Source: CAKZYD01 sp039814715
GTDB lineage: Bacteria > Pseudomonadota > Alphaproteobacteria > Sphingomonadales > CAKZYD01
Reading direction: 5' to 3'
Length of the DNA: 64,000 bases
Assembly: GCA_039814715.1 (NCBI GenBank)
Contig: JBCCAR010000012.1
Location: forward strand, 25,865 to 89,864
Shown here piece by piece: positions 25,023 to 35,002 of this stretch; position 1 is the first letter of the stretch, and every line of letters begins with the position of its first letter. The notes under the pieces are model-generated. The model had not been told where the DNA came from and searched no databases. It worked only from the letters and a program-made list of their open reading frames with translations. The position numbers and the translations under genes were made by a program.

Positions 25023-26852
25023 ATGCCCCGCGCCCATTCCGCGCCTGATCCTGATGCCAAGCCACATAAGCCTGCGCTTGAAACCATTGGCCGGTTCTTG
25101 CCCTATTTATGGGGCCGGGACATGCCGGACCTAAAATGGCGCATCATCCTTGCTGTCTTGATCATGCTGATGGCGAAAGGCCTCACGCTTATTGTGCCGT
25201 TCTTCTACCGTGACGCAATTGACGAACTCAGCGATGCCGCTGATCCTGCCCTCTTGGCAGGGGTTGGATTGATTGGTGCTTATGGCTTGGCCCGGTTTGC
25301 CGCCACAGCCTTTAACTATTTGCGCGACGCTGTTTATGTGCGTGTGGGCCAGCGGGCGGTTAGGGCCATTGGACTTGAAGTCTTTAAGCACCTTCACCGC
25401 TTGTCTTTGCGCTTTCACTTAGAACGGCGCACAGGCGGGCTGACGCGGGCTGTAGAGCGCGGCACCAAGTCAATTGATACTATGCTCTATTTCTTAGTGT
25501 TCAACATTTTGCCCACCTTCATTGAGCTAGGCGCGGTTGGTATCATTTTCGGTGTCGAATTTGGCTGGGAGCTCGTCCTTATGACCGTGGCCTGCGTCCT
25601 GGGCTATGTGGGCTATACCGCCTGGGTCACCGAGTGGCGCACCAAACTGCGCAGGGAAATGGTCGATCAAGATACCAAGGCGAATTCACGCGCAATCGAT
25701 AGCCTGCTCAACTATGAAACGGTCAAATATTTCGGCAACGAGACGCATGAGATTACTCAGTATAACAACGCGCTGAAACGCTATGAGGACGCTGCATCAA
25801 AATCTGATGCGTCTTTGGCTCTGCTGAATATTGGCCAAGGCCTTTTGACGTCTTTGTGTCTCGCTGGCTGTATGGCCCTCATAGCCTGGCGCATGATCAC
25901 GCAAGGCTATTCCGTTGGCGACGTCGTGCTTGTCAACACCATGTTGATCCAGATGTTCCAACCGCTCAATTTGCTGGGCTGGGTCTACCGTGAGATTAAG
26001 CAAGGCTTGGTTGACATGGACTTCATGTTTGGACTGCTTGATCAAAAACCCGAGGTTTCCGACAAACCCGGCGCTCCATCCTTAGGGGTTACCGACGGCA
26101 GCGTTACATTTGACCATGTCCGGTTTTGCTATGAGAAAAACCGCATCATCTTAAGGGATCTCAGCTTTGAAATCCCTGGCGGCAAGACGCTTGCCGTCGT
26201 GGGCCATTCTGGTGCAGGTAAATCCACGCTTAGTCGCATCCTTTTCAGGTTTTACGATATTACAAGCGGCGCAGTCACAATCGACGGCCAAGATGTGCGC
26301 GACGTCACGCAAGAGAGCCTGCGCCGCAATATCGGTATCGTGCCGCAAGATACTGTCTTGTTTAACGATACGATTGCCTACAACATCGGCTATGGCCGCC
26401 CCGGCGCAGGCATGGACGACATCAAAAAGGCAGCCGAACAGGCGCAAATCCATAGCTTCGTTGAAAGCCTTCCTGATGGCTATGACTCCATCGTTGGGGA
26501 GCGCGGGTTAAAGCTTTCTGGGGGAGAAAAGCAGCGCGTCGCCATTGCGCGAACGATCTTAAAAAATCCGCCGCTGCTCATCCTTGATGAAGCCACCTCC
26601 GCTCTCGACACCCGCACAGAGCGCGATATTCAAGCATCGCTGAACATGGTGGCACAAAGCCGGACCACCCTGATTATCGCCCATCGGCTATCGACAGTGG
26701 TGGACGCTGACAAAATCATTGTGTTGAGCCACGGCGACATTTTAGAAGAAGGCAGACACCAAGATTTGCTGTCGCTAGGCGGTGTTTATGCTGACATGTG
26801 GCAACAACAGCAAAATGCAGCAGCCGGCATCGAAACCGAAGCTGCGGAGTAA
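25023..26852 (+). CDS. Atm1/HMT1-type ABC exporter, fused membrane and ATPase domains
   Basis: 609 residues: six membrane helices (about 40-325) then an ATPase domain with Walker A GHSGAGKST (near 393-401), Q-loop IVPQDTVLF, signature LSGGEKQRVAIART (near 497), Walker B LLILDEATSALDT and His in AHRLSTV. The membrane region carries NYETVKYFGNE and the YNNALKRYEDA stretch, hallmarks of the Atm1/HMT1 group that exports glutathione-type persulfide or metal conjugates. It forms a homodimer. Such genes are usual in alphaproteobacteria, where they link to Fe-S or metal homeostasis. It is a single-gene unit. Confidence 0.9.
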   Translation: MPRAHSAPDPDAKPHKPALETIGRFLPYLWGRDMPDLKWRIILAVLIMLMAKGLTLIVPFFYRDAIDELSDAADPALLAGVGLIGAYGLARFAATAFNYLRDAVYVRVGQRAVRAIGLEVFKHLHRLSLRFHLERRTGGLTRAVERGTKSIDTMLYFLVFNILPTFIELGAVGIIFGVEFGWELVLMTVACVLGYVGYTAWVTEWRTKLRREMVDQDTKANSRAIDSLLNYETVKYFGNETHEITQYNNALKRYEDAASKSDASLALLNIGQGLLTSLCLAGCMALIAWRMITQGYSVGDVVLVNTMLIQMFQPLNLLGWVYREIKQGLVDMDFMFGLLDQKPEVSDKPGAPSLGVTDGSVTFDHVRFCYEKNRIILRDLSFEIPGGKTLAVVGHSGAGKSTLSRILFRFYDITSGAVTIDGQDVRDVTQESLRRNIGIVPQDTVLFNDTIAYNIGYGRPGAGMDDIKKAAEQAQIHSFVESLPDGYDSIVGERGLKLSGGEKQRVAIARTILKNPPLLILDEATSALDTRTERDIQASLNMVAQSRTTLIIAHRLSTVVDADKIIVLSHGDILEEGRHQDLLSLGGVYADMWQQQQNAAAGIETEAAE

Positions 26853-26855
26853 GGA

Positions 26856-28025
26856 TTAAAGCTTAGGCAGAACCGTCCGAAACACGCGAACGACGTTACC
26901 GAACATGACCGCTTCGACTTCCTCGCTTGAAAAACCTTCAGCCAATAACGCTTGAACCAAGGCATCAAACTCGGCGATCGTAAACGCGCTTTTAACAGCG
27001 CCATCAAAGTCGCTACCGATGGCAACATGTTGCGCGCCGACAAGCTTTCGCACATGAGCCATAGCGCGGGCCAAATCGGCCGGTGTTTCCCCGCACGCCG
27101 CCGCGTCCCAAGCGCCAAGACCAATCAAACCGCCTGTCGCAGCGATGGCGCGAATTTCTTCGTCCGTTAAATTGCGATTGGTGTCGCAGGTCCCTTTCAC
27201 GCCGCCATGACTGAAAATGAGTGGTGCGCTGCTGATATCTAGGACATCAGCGATGGCCTTGTGACTGGCGTGGGCCACGTCGATCATCATACCTAGCGAC
27301 TGCGCCCGCAGGACCACATCGCGGCCGAGGGGGGTCAGACCGTATTTTTGAAGGCCGTGCACCGAGCCTGCAACTTCATTGTCGAAGAAGTGTGCCAGAC
27401 CCAGCATGCGGAAGCCTGCGCCAAACAAAACGTCCACGTTGCCAAGCTCACCTTCGAGTGCGTGGGCACCTTCCAGCCCCATAAAGCCCGCTGTCACGCT
27501 CTCCCCTTTTGCCTGGCGCTGCAAAACGCGCTCTAAATCCATCTGGCTGCGCGCAAAGACCAGCTGGCCGCCAGAGCCATTGGCAAAACGGCTGAGTTTT
27601 TCGGCCTGATACAGCGCGCGTTCTCTTAAAGAAAACCAGGTGCGAGGTGGCCAGCGCTGCGCCATGGCTAATAAAGTGATATTGTCACTCGCATCGCTGT
27701 TGGCTTCATAATTCTGCCCCTTGGGCGATTTGGTGACAGCGCCGAATACTTGTATCGCCATCTTACCGCCTATCGCACGAGGCACATCCACATGGCCGCG
27801 GGTATTGCGCTTCAGCAAATCTCGTTTCCAAAGCAGTGTGTCCACGTGCATGTCAGCAATACCTGGCAGAGCATCATAGAGGGCTTTCGCTTCTGCATTC
27901 ACAGTGTAGAGGGCATGCGGCCGCGGCGTGTTGAACTGATCATCGACATAGGCCGGCGCAAGCCAAGTAAACAGCGTAAGCGCTACGATGATGCAAACAC
28001 TCAGACCAAGAAGAACACGCTTCAT
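26856..28025 (-). CDS. membrane dipeptidase (peptidase M19)
   Basis: 389 residues with an N-terminal membrane anchor (VLLGLSVCIIVALTLFTWLA). The M19 metal ligands are visible: His-x-Asp in IADMHVDTLLWKRD, Glu in GLEGAHALEG, His in IDVAHASHKAI and HGGVKGTCDTNRN. Family members are zinc dipeptidases that also act on beta-lactam-like bonds. Four bases separate it from the convergent exporter stop, and three from the upstream DUF389 gene, so the latter pair is one operon. The periplasmic side is the likely location. Confidence 0.9.
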   Translation of the reverse strand: MKRVLLGLSVCIIVALTLFTWLAPAYVDDQFNTPRPHALYTVNAEAKALYDALPGIADMHVDTLLWKRDLLKRNTRGHVDVPRAIGGKMAIQVFGAVTKSPKGQNYEANSDASDNITLLAMAQRWPPRTWFSLRERALYQAEKLSRFANGSGGQLVFARSQMDLERVLQRQAKGESVTAGFMGLEGAHALEGELGNVDVLFGAGFRMLGLAHFFDNEVAGSVHGLQKYGLTPLGRDVVLRAQSLGMMIDVAHASHKAIADVLDISSAPLIFSHGGVKGTCDTNRNLTDEEIRAIAATGGLIGLGAWDAAACGETPADLARAMAHVRKLVGAQHVAIGSDFDGAVKSAFTIAEFDALVQALLAEGFSSEEVEAVMFGNVVRVFRTVLPKL

Positions 28026-28028
28026 CGC

Positions 28029-29051
28029 TCAAATGCCCTGAATACGCGGCATGATGAAGACGACGAAAATGGCCAGCAACATCGCCCAAATGCCAATCGT
28101 AAACCATCCAGAGCGCCGCGCAGTTTTTTGTTTCAGCGTGCTGCGCGGGCCAACACCGCGCGAGAGAAAAACGACTTGTGCCGACAGATTGACGCAAATG
28201 ATATTAGCGACAAGAAGCATCAAAGCGCCAAAACTAGCCTGCGGCTCCCCAGCTGCGAACATCAGCCCGCAGACGGTCGCAGGCGGCAACAGCGCAACGG
28301 CAACCATGACGCCAACCAAGGTCGTCGACAGCCCTGTTAGTAGCGACAATGCGGCTGCCGCGCCCGAGGCTAAGGCGAGCACAATGCTTTCAATATTGAC
28401 TGTGGTGCGGCTCACAAGCTCTTGGCTCGATAAATCCACCTCCACCACATGACCAATCCCATAGGCCAGCACGACGGCAAAAGCTGAACCAACCGCCGCA
28501 GTGATACTTGAACGGATCACCAAATCCCTGGCGCCTAAAGCAATCCCAAAAGATAGCGCCAGCTGCGGTCCAAGCAGCGGCGCGATCACCATGGCGCCGA
28601 TCACAACGGCAACAGAATCCATGTTAAGTCCAAGTGCCGCAACCACTGCCGACAAAGCGGTTAAGATCAAATACGTGTTGGTCAAGCGCCCATTGGCAGC
28701 AACGTCTTCAAACACCTCCTCGCGTATAACGTTCGACTTATTGTTTTCTTTTTTGCCGTTTTGATCTGTGGCTTTGGCCTCTTTTTTTGGCGCAGGCTCA
28801 GCGACTTTTGGCAGCGTTGCTTCGACGGGAAGGACAAACAAACGCCAGTCTTGGCTCGCTTGCAGCGTTTTTTGAACGGCATCTACAAGGCTTTGGCCGC
28901 TTTCCTGGCGTACAAGCGATAAAATGCGAATGCGCTTGTTTTTTTCATCTTCAACAACACGAATGTCAGTGGGTTTGCAGTCTTTGATTGCGGTAAGAAG
29001 CGCGTTTGCATGCTTGGCATCCGCCTCCACTTCAATGCGCCGAAAGGCCAT
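28029..29051 (-). CDS. DUF389/TIGR00341 membrane protein
   Basis: 340 residues. An N-terminal soluble domain of about 95 residues (RRIEVEADAKHANALLTAIK) is followed by a Lys-rich charged linker and the DUF389 membrane domain from about residue 125, with the motif GLNMDSVAVVIGAMVIAPLL and then GPQLALSFGIALG. About six membrane helices. The family is widespread but without a proven function. It is coupled to the downstream M19 dipeptidase and lies 30 bases from the quinone oxidoreductase gene. Confidence 0.85.
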   Translation of the reverse strand: MAFRRIEVEADAKHANALLTAIKDCKPTDIRVVEDEKNKRIRILSLVRQESGQSLVDAVQKTLQASQDWRLFVLPVEATLPKVAEPAPKKEAKATDQNGKKENNKSNVIREEVFEDVAANGRLTNTYLILTALSAVVAALGLNMDSVAVVIGAMVIAPLLGPQLALSFGIALGARDLVIRSSITAAVGSAFAVVLAYGIGHVVEVDLSSQELVSRTTVNIESIVLALASGAAAALSLLTGLSTTLVGVMVAVALLPPATVCGLMFAAGEPQASFGALMLLVANIICVNLSAQVVFLSRGVGPRSTLKQKTARRSGWFTIGIWAMLLAIFVVFIMPRIQGI

Positions 29052-29081
29052 ATACTATTCCTGACATGTGCCGCTAACCGG

Positions 29082-30032
29082 CTAAGGCACTAACACGATT
29101 TTGCCTTTATGTCCTTCATCCAGCAACGCATGGCCCTTGGCAACATCGCTGAGCGGTAGCATGGTCATTGTATCCAGCTTTAAGGCGCCGGTTTCGATGA
29201 GAGACGCGATCTGCGCCAGCTGGCTACCCTCTGGCCTTGAGAACAGACGCACTGCAGCCGCTTTGGGACCAATTTTTTCCGCAAGCGGCGGATCGTTGAG
29301 GCCAATCAGCGTACCGGTCGAGCTAAGCAGCGCGTAACACTGATCAAGCGTCTCTGCCCCTACGCCATCTAAAATCACGTCAAATCCATGAGGCGCATAG
29401 GCAGCAACTTGGCGCGCCCAATCACTGTCTCGGTAGCTCACGCAGTGGTCCGCCCCTTTTGCGCGCAAGGCTTCATGGTCTCCCGGGCTGGCAGTGGTGA
29501 CGACAAAAGCGCCAGCAGCTTTGGCCAGTTGAATTGCGTAGTGCCCAACTGCCCCGCCCCCAGCAATGATAAGTGCGGACTGTCCGGCCGCAATCTGAGC
29601 CTTTTCAACAAGGCTCTGATAGGCGGTCAGAGCCACCAACGCAACAGAGGCTGCTTCAGACAGGTCCAAGCTTTCAGGAGTTTGCGCTAAAAATGAAGCT
29701 GGAACAGAGCAAAACTGCGCGCAGGTCCCGTTTTGCGCAACATCGTCGAAGCGCGTATAGGCAAAGACCTTTTTGCCCAGCCAGGTCTGGTCCACTTCTG
29801 GCCCTACGGCCGCCACGATGCCAGATACATCCCATCCAGGGATGACGGGAAATGAAAGCGGGAACAGCCCATCGAGCGCGCCGCTGCGCAGTTTTGCATC
29901 AACGGGGTTCAGCCCAGCGCCAGCCACGCTGACAAGGCATTCCCCTGCCCTAGGCTCAGGCTTTTCGACATCTTTGAGCGCTAAGACGTCCGGTCCGCCA
30001 TAAACGCTATATTGTGCAGCTTTCATTGCCAT
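29082..30032 (-). CDS. NADP-dependent quinone oxidoreductase, zinc-free MDR family
   Basis: 316 residues of the medium-chain dehydrogenase/reductase family. N-terminal GroES-like part (GLNPVDAKLRSG, FPVIPGWDVSGIV) and a Rossmann part with IIAGGGAVGHYAIQLAKAAG. The zinc-binding Cys/His pattern of alcohol dehydrogenases is absent, so a quinone-reductase-like (QOR) activity is more likely. It is transcribed with, or just ahead of, the DUF389 and dipeptidase genes. The substrate is unknown. Confidence 0.85.
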   Translation of the reverse strand: MAMKAAQYSVYGGPDVLALKDVEKPEPRAGECLVSVAGAGLNPVDAKLRSGALDGLFPLSFPVIPGWDVSGIVAAVGPEVDQTWLGKKVFAYTRFDDVAQNGTCAQFCSVPASFLAQTPESLDLSEAASVALVALTAYQSLVEKAQIAAGQSALIIAGGGAVGHYAIQLAKAAGAFVVTTASPGDHEALRAKGADHCVSYRDSDWARQVAAYAPHGFDVILDGVGAETLDQCYALLSSTGTLIGLNDPPLAEKIGPKAAAVRLFSRPEGSQLAQIASLIETGALKLDTMTMLPLSDVAKGHALLDEGHKGKIVLVP

Positions 30033-30084
30033 CCTGTTGTAACGTGCTGCGCAACACTACTGCAGCGCGGCAAAGAGGCAATGA

Positions 30085-32106
30085 TTAACGCACAATCCGC
30101 AAGTTCGTTTGCGCCAGCTCGTCAAATGTATCTGCAAGCTCAGCAGACGAAATATTGAAGGCATGCTCCAGAGAAGACGCGCATTGCTGCAACAAGCTGA
30201 TGTGGTTGGCTGAATTGATGTCCACAGCAATGGTATAAAGCTCGATATCGTAGGTGCCTTTCATGGCGTTGCAAGCATCTAGAGTGAGATCATCCAAAAC
30301 ATCTTCATCCAATTTTTTCACGCCGTTTGAACGCCAACAGTTGCCAATCCCGCCCGGGCGGTTTCTGCGCGTACAGCCATAGTAGCCTTCATAATCAATG
30401 GGCTCGGAGTTGTTACCATCTGTCAGCAAAATCACGACTTTACGGCCTGCGTCAGAGGAAAATGGAAGCGGCGACTGCGCATTTGTAAGACCCCAAAAGT
30501 TGGTCCAGGAGGTGCGCGGCGATAGCGCGCGCAGCGCCCACATCAAGCCAACATCCGCGTGCGTTCCGCCGGGGACAGGATACATATGGTCAAGCTTGCG
30601 AATAACTTGGCGCCGGCTGGAAGAAAGCGGCAACATGGCTGTGGGGCAGTTTAGGTTTGGCCCATAAATCGGCTTATGCTCATTCCACGGCAAAATGTCG
30701 TCTTCATCCTCCCACGGGCAGGCATCTTTGCCACTTGCTAAATAAGCAAATTCATTGGGATCAGACACACAGGCTTTTTTGGTCCCGTTGATCTGCTTAC
30801 CATTGGTCGAACAAGCCTCATCTTCAGGCCAATAGGCATTCACCCGGCCCTCCTCGCCCCATGTGCTGCACCATGGGACATTGAGCGAAATCCACTTGCG
30901 GTCACATACGTTACGATAGGCTGTGTGCGCCAGGTTATCGCCAGATTCAACCGACCAGTCTTCTAGAGTTTCATCGACATCACGGCCATAGGCGGGCCTG
31001 TCTAAGCTCGCCTGCGTTCCGCCATTGTTATCGTCATCATTGTTGTTGTTATTATTATTATTATTATTATTATTGTTGTTATTATTGCCGCCGCCATGAC
31101 TGTGCGGGCGAATCTCCCTGCGACAGTTGGTTTTTTCAACATACCCAGCAGTATCGTCGCGGAAATCCAAATAATTCACGGGCCAGCGCATGGGCGATGG
31201 CGGGGCATCCGTCAATGTATCGCGAATGTCACCATTGTTCTTAACGCGCCGCTCGTTATTGGCAGCGCGAATGCACCCGCGCCATTCAACTGGCTGGAAA
31301 ACGCTGTTTACTTGCGCGTTGCTAAAAAACGGCTGTCCAGTCGTTGGATGCGTGACGTAGGTCAGGCGGCTATTCATTGGCGCAATAGGAGAAAGCCTGC
31401 TGCCGGCGGCCTGCAACTTGGTCATCGACACGCTGGTCGAGCTCGGCGGCGCGAGTGGCTCAGATTTGATATTCACCGTTGTTGACCAGGGGACCACGGC
31501 AATCTTCAGCAGCGTGGGGTCAGCATTCTGGTTGAACATTTGGGCAGTGAAATCCTTAGCGGCCTCGCGCATCAGCACAAATCGATCTTGGGAGAACATG
31601 GAGCTGGTATTGTCGAGGGCGAGGACAACCTCAGTAATGCGCGCTTCACCAGCCGTAACAGTCGCTTTGACCTTTACGTTAAAATTTTCATAGCCAAGAA
31701 AGCGAGCAAACGCGGTTTTCATGTCTGCTGTTGCGGAGTACTCAAGCAGGTTATCACCAACAATTTGCATGTCGATGGTTGGATTTCCGCCGGAATTGAC
31801 AATCTCCGGAATGTTTGCCTTCATATATTTATATGCAACGTCTTTGGCTGCGGCTATCCGCGCTGCTTCGCTTTCATGCGCGCGCGAAAAATAGGTTTGC
31901 GCGCCCGCGAGTGAACCAGAATCGAGCGCGCCTTGTAGCTTAGAGCGGTGCATATACATACTGGTTACATCGATCCCAATGCCGATCGCCGTTAGCATTG
32001 GAATAATCGAAAAAGCAAAAAACACGCTCACATTACCGCGCGTATTGCCCTTAAGGCGCCCTAAAAACCCAGCAAGGTGTTTTGCTGCCGCTAAAATGGC
32101 TGACAT
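30085..32106 (-). CDS. TadG-like pilus-assembly protein with von Willebrand A domain and poly-Asn run
   Basis: 673 residues. The N-terminus is of the TadE/TadG type: NTRGNVSVFFAFSIIPMLTA then IGIGIDVTSM, a single membrane helix near residues 26-48. A vWA domain follows, starting at VVLALDNTSSM (Asp165, a DxTSS variant of the MIDAS motif) and resuming at KVVILLTDGNNSEP. Between them lies a long insert with about a dozen cysteines and a run of 16 Asn (about residues 341-356) followed by Asp-rich residues. No other tad gene is adjacent, so it may be a surface or envelope protein outside the pilus locus. Confidence 0.85.
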   Translation of the reverse strand: MSAILAAAKHLAGFLGRLKGNTRGNVSVFFAFSIIPMLTAIGIGIDVTSMYMHRSKLQGALDSGSLAGAQTYFSRAHESEAARIAAAKDVAYKYMKANIPEIVNSGGNPTIDMQIVGDNLLEYSATADMKTAFARFLGYENFNVKVKATVTAGEARITEVVLALDNTSSMFSQDRFVLMREAAKDFTAQMFNQNADPTLLKIAVVPWSTTVNIKSEPLAPPSSTSVSMTKLQAAGSRLSPIAPMNSRLTYVTHPTTGQPFFSNAQVNSVFQPVEWRGCIRAANNERRVKNNGDIRDTLTDAPPSPMRWPVNYLDFRDDTAGYVEKTNCRREIRPHSHGGGNNNNNNNNNNNNNNNNDDDNNGGTQASLDRPAYGRDVDETLEDWSVESGDNLAHTAYRNVCDRKWISLNVPWCSTWGEEGRVNAYWPEDEACSTNGKQINGTKKACVSDPNEFAYLASGKDACPWEDEDDILPWNEHKPIYGPNLNCPTAMLPLSSSRRQVIRKLDHMYPVPGGTHADVGLMWALRALSPRTSWTNFWGLTNAQSPLPFSSDAGRKVVILLTDGNNSEPIDYEGYYGCTRRNRPGGIGNCWRSNGVKKLDEDVLDDLTLDACNAMKGTYDIELYTIAVDINSANHISLLQQCASSLEHAFNISSAELADTFDELAQTNLRIVR
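31024..31086. repeat. trinucleotide microsatellite encoding poly-Asn
   Basis: ATT/GTT triplets on the plus strand (AAT/AAC codons on the coding strand) encode 16 consecutive Asn and the following Asp/Asn stretch; eight are an uninterrupted ATT run (31051-31074). Slippage would change the protein by whole residues without a frameshift. Confidence 0.9.
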
Positions 32107-32237
32107 ATCAGTCTCCGTCGTCTTTCTGGCGTTAACTACGTCCTAAGACTAGCCAAACGCCGCCGCGATCGGAGCATCCCGGTAAGACGTTAAAAAACCT
32201 GTAAAATCTTAAGAAAATTGGTTGTGTGGATCGCCGA

Positions 32238-33581
32238 TTAAGAAGCGCCGCCGATCGCAGCCTTCCGGCCAGAGATCAAAACGCGTAAGTCGTCCACCAA
32301 CGCAGCGCTGCTTTGACCCTTTAGCGCTTTGCGCGCGGCGGGCAAAAGTGGCTCGGCCAGGTCTTTGGCTGACGTCAGCGCAATTTTGCTCTGGGCACCG
32401 TGGCCACGCGCACTCAGCGCCTGCAGGAGCGCGATCTGCCGCGCCAAGATGAGGGCAAGTGTCTGTTCGCTCAGTTTTAGAGACGCCCGGCCAGCCAGAC
32501 GATCTTGAATATCGCGCCCATAGCGCCGAAAAGCATCGAGGCCAGTGCCGACAATGGCGCCCGTTGCAGCGGCAGCGCCAAGCGTTAAGCCACCCACCAG
32601 CAAATCAATCCCCAGGCCAACGGCTGCGCCCGTTGCTGCAGCAGCGGTCGTATTCAGTCCAAAGTCCGCCAGAGTTTGTGCGTCAAAGGGATCAACCTCC
32701 CAAAGGCCAGCCTCCATCTCTAGCGCTTCAAGGTCCAGCAAAGCTTGATCAAACCCGAATGTTTTCAGCAGCTTATTTTTGCACTTGGCTTCAGCTTGAT
32801 GGGCACTCTTTTTTAAGGCGTCGGCCTTCATATCTCGGCCAAGCGTATCATCTAAATCCACTTTTTCTTCCAGCCCGCCCAGCTTAGCGGCCAGCTGGCT
32901 TATCGATACGGCCCCGGCACGCACCTGGCTTAGCCGCGCCGCGCGAATATCGCTGAGGCGTTGATTGATGACGGGGGAAAAAGCATCCAACAGCGTGCGG
33001 GCTTTTTCATAAAGAGAAAGCTCACCTGCCTCGCTATAGACAAACGTGTCAAAAGGCGCGATCGCATGAATATTGGTACGCGCTAACGTTTCGCGCCAAC
33101 TCTCCTCGCCTGCCCGGCTTTGGGCGACAAAATTCAACACAGCAAGAATAGGCCGGCCGCAGCGCATCAAAATTTCAAGTTCATCGCGGTGCTTGGCGCG
33201 CACATTATCGCGCACATCAATGACATATAGCAGAAGATCACTACCAACCACTTGCCGCAGCGCTTTGCCTTCCTGGGCGAAGGTGGTTTGTGCGGGGGTC
33301 TGCCTTGCAAGCGCTGCAATCGCTTCAATCCAGTCGATGCCGGTGTCTATTTGCGCCTTTAGATGGGCGAGAACGCCAGACGAATCTTCCAGTCCCGGCG
33401 TATCGAAAAACACCAGTTCATGACCTCCAGCCGATAAACGCGCTGCTTCGACGCGCCGCGTTGTGCCAGGGCTTGAAGCGACATCACCGAAACTGCCGTC
33501 ACGCGCGAGCGTCCGCATCAGGCTGGTTTTGCCAACGTTGGTATGGCCAACAACAGCAATTTTAAGCGTTTGGCTGTCCAT
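32238..33581 (-). CDS. DUF3482-type GTPase
   Basis: 447 residues. GTPase motifs: G1 GHTNVGKTSL at residues 12-21, G2-like SSPGTTRRVEA, G3 FFDTPGLED near residue 60. The usual N/TKxD G4 is not obvious (AVLNFVAQ stands there). The C-terminal half is Gly/Ala-rich and hydrophobic (GAAVGLGIDLLVGGLTLGAA), as in DUF3482 proteins that associate with the membrane. Its ATG overlaps the stop of the DUF2868 gene by one base, a pairing seen in many proteobacteria. The biological role is not established. Confidence 0.85.
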   Translation of the reverse strand: MDSQTLKIAVVGHTNVGKTSLMRTLARDGSFGDVASSPGTTRRVEAARLSAGGHELVFFDTPGLEDSSGVLAHLKAQIDTGIDWIEAIAALARQTPAQTTFAQEGKALRQVVGSDLLLYVIDVRDNVRAKHRDELEILMRCGRPILAVLNFVAQSRAGEESWRETLARTNIHAIAPFDTFVYSEAGELSLYEKARTLLDAFSPVINQRLSDIRAARLSQVRAGAVSISQLAAKLGGLEEKVDLDDTLGRDMKADALKKSAHQAEAKCKNKLLKTFGFDQALLDLEALEMEAGLWEVDPFDAQTLADFGLNTTAAAATGAAVGLGIDLLVGGLTLGAAAATGAIVGTGLDAFRRYGRDIQDRLAGRASLKLSEQTLALILARQIALLQALSARGHGAQSKIALTSAKDLAEPLLPAARKALKGQSSAALVDDLRVLISGRKAAIGGAS

Positions 33582-35002
33582 TACGCAGTGCCCTGCTCTG
33601 CTAAACTGCCAACCTCCGGCAGAATGATGTTTTCAGGCGAGATGCCGAGCGTCATCAAAAGCGCCCACCAGTCCGCCAAGCGCCGGTCTTGGTCGGCCTT
33701 AGAGAAGCGCTGTGCTAATTTGGATTGTCCAAGGAGAATGAAAGTGAGCCGGCTTTGGCTCTGCTGCGCTGCCGATTTCAAAATGCGAGCGGTTCCCCGG
33801 TCGGGCGTATTTGTGAGCGATATAGCAACTGCCGCAGGATTTGATTGGCTCTGCTGAAGTGCGCTAATAAGAGCATCTTCTCGTTCATAGGCGCCGATGA
33901 GCGTGGCCTCGCCGAGCTGAGCCAACTGCTCATCATCAAGCTCCCAGCCTATCACCGCATAGGCCGCCAAAGCAGTGACTTCATGCGGCGCAGGGACACC
34001 AATACGCGACGGCGCTGGAGGACTTTCGTCATCGTCGATGATGTGTGTGTCGGGGCGCGGATGGTAGATTTGGGCGGCAATCCCAGCAAAAAATGGATCA
34101 GTCGCTGTGAGGCGCTGGCACGCAAGAAGGCCTCTCACCCGCCATGTGCTTGCCATCCAAAGGAGGACGCGAGGCAGCACGCCTAAGATGAGGAGCAAGG
34201 CAAGCGTGAACTGGGCCCATATTTGGCTTACTTGGCCAGCTGGCAGCACGCCGCCCGAATATTGCGCAGCGCGAATCTCATCAACGGATGGGTTTGGCAG
34301 ACCCAGCGCCGCAACCGGCATACGCAAAGCACTGAATAGGCCCATCGCCTGATCCGTAGTGAGTAATGTGGTTTCCCAAATGAATATGTAGCGCTGAAAT
34401 GCCATGATGAAGACGAATACCAGGCCTGCACTGATAAGGTATGTCAGCCAAAAGCCATGACTTAAAACAGACAGGCGCCAGCGGCCGAGGGGCCCAGCAA
34501 TATGCTGATCCGTAACGACCTGTGTGGCCGCCGTATTCGCCGCAGATGCGGGGCTGAAACGCTTGGTCATAAACCCGGTTAGCGAGCCCATCCACAGGCT
34601 GGAGAGCCCGCCTGAACTACGCAAAAGAACGAAGCCCCACACCAAAAGAGCCACAGTCGCAGGCCCTAACAAAGCCGACAGAAGCCAGAAAATATTGAGT
34701 GCTGGGTCGCCGTCTCGCAGCAACGCCGACATGACTGCTAGCGCGCCGAGTAACGCAGCACCTCCGATCAAAAGCGCTGTTGCTATCTTGCGCGCGCGGT
34801 GCGCCTTGCGCAAAGCCTCCGCAATGTCATGTGTCTTCGAGTGCGCCATAACATAGGCTGTTAACTTGTCTTCGTCATTGCCAGATTTGACCCGGGCTGC
34901 TTCCAAGGCGACCGCATCCGCAGCGCTCTCGCCAGTTTGCGCCTCTAAGGCCTTTAACATCAGGCCTAATTCATATGGCGTCGCTTTCAGTTTCAAACCC
35001 AT
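33581..35002 (-). CDS. DUF2868 membrane protein, partner of the DUF3482 GTPase
   Basis: ATG 35002 is preferred because homology-like sequence begins at GLKLKATPYELGLMLKALE; the frame stays open to 35116 and the start is uncertain. About 473 residues with membrane segments near ATALLIGGAALLGALAVMSA, FWLLSALLGPATVALLVWGF, FWLTYLISAGLVFVFIMAFQ and LALLLILGVLPRVLLW, followed by a soluble C-terminal domain with VIGWELDDEQLAQLGEA. This is the DUF2868 layout. It is translationally coupled to the GTPase gene. Function unknown; the pair may form a membrane-bound GTP-driven complex. Confidence 0.78.
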   Translation of the reverse strand: MGLKLKATPYELGLMLKALEAQTGESAADAVALEAARVKSGNDEDKLTAYVMAHSKTHDIAEALRKAHRARKIATALLIGGAALLGALAVMSALLRDGDPALNIFWLLSALLGPATVALLVWGFVLLRSSGGLSSLWMGSLTGFMTKRFSPASAANTAATQVVTDQHIAGPLGRWRLSVLSHGFWLTYLISAGLVFVFIMAFQRYIFIWETTLLTTDQAMGLFSALRMPVAALGLPNPSVDEIRAAQYSGGVLPAGQVSQIWAQFTLALLLILGVLPRVLLWMASTWRVRGLLACQRLTATDPFFAGIAAQIYHPRPDTHIIDDDESPPAPSRIGVPAPHEVTALAAYAVIGWELDDEQLAQLGEATLIGAYEREDALISALQQSQSNPAAVAISLTNTPDRGTARILKSAAQQSQSRLTFILLGQSKLAQRFSKADQDRRLADWWALLMTLGISPENIILPEVGSLAEQGTA

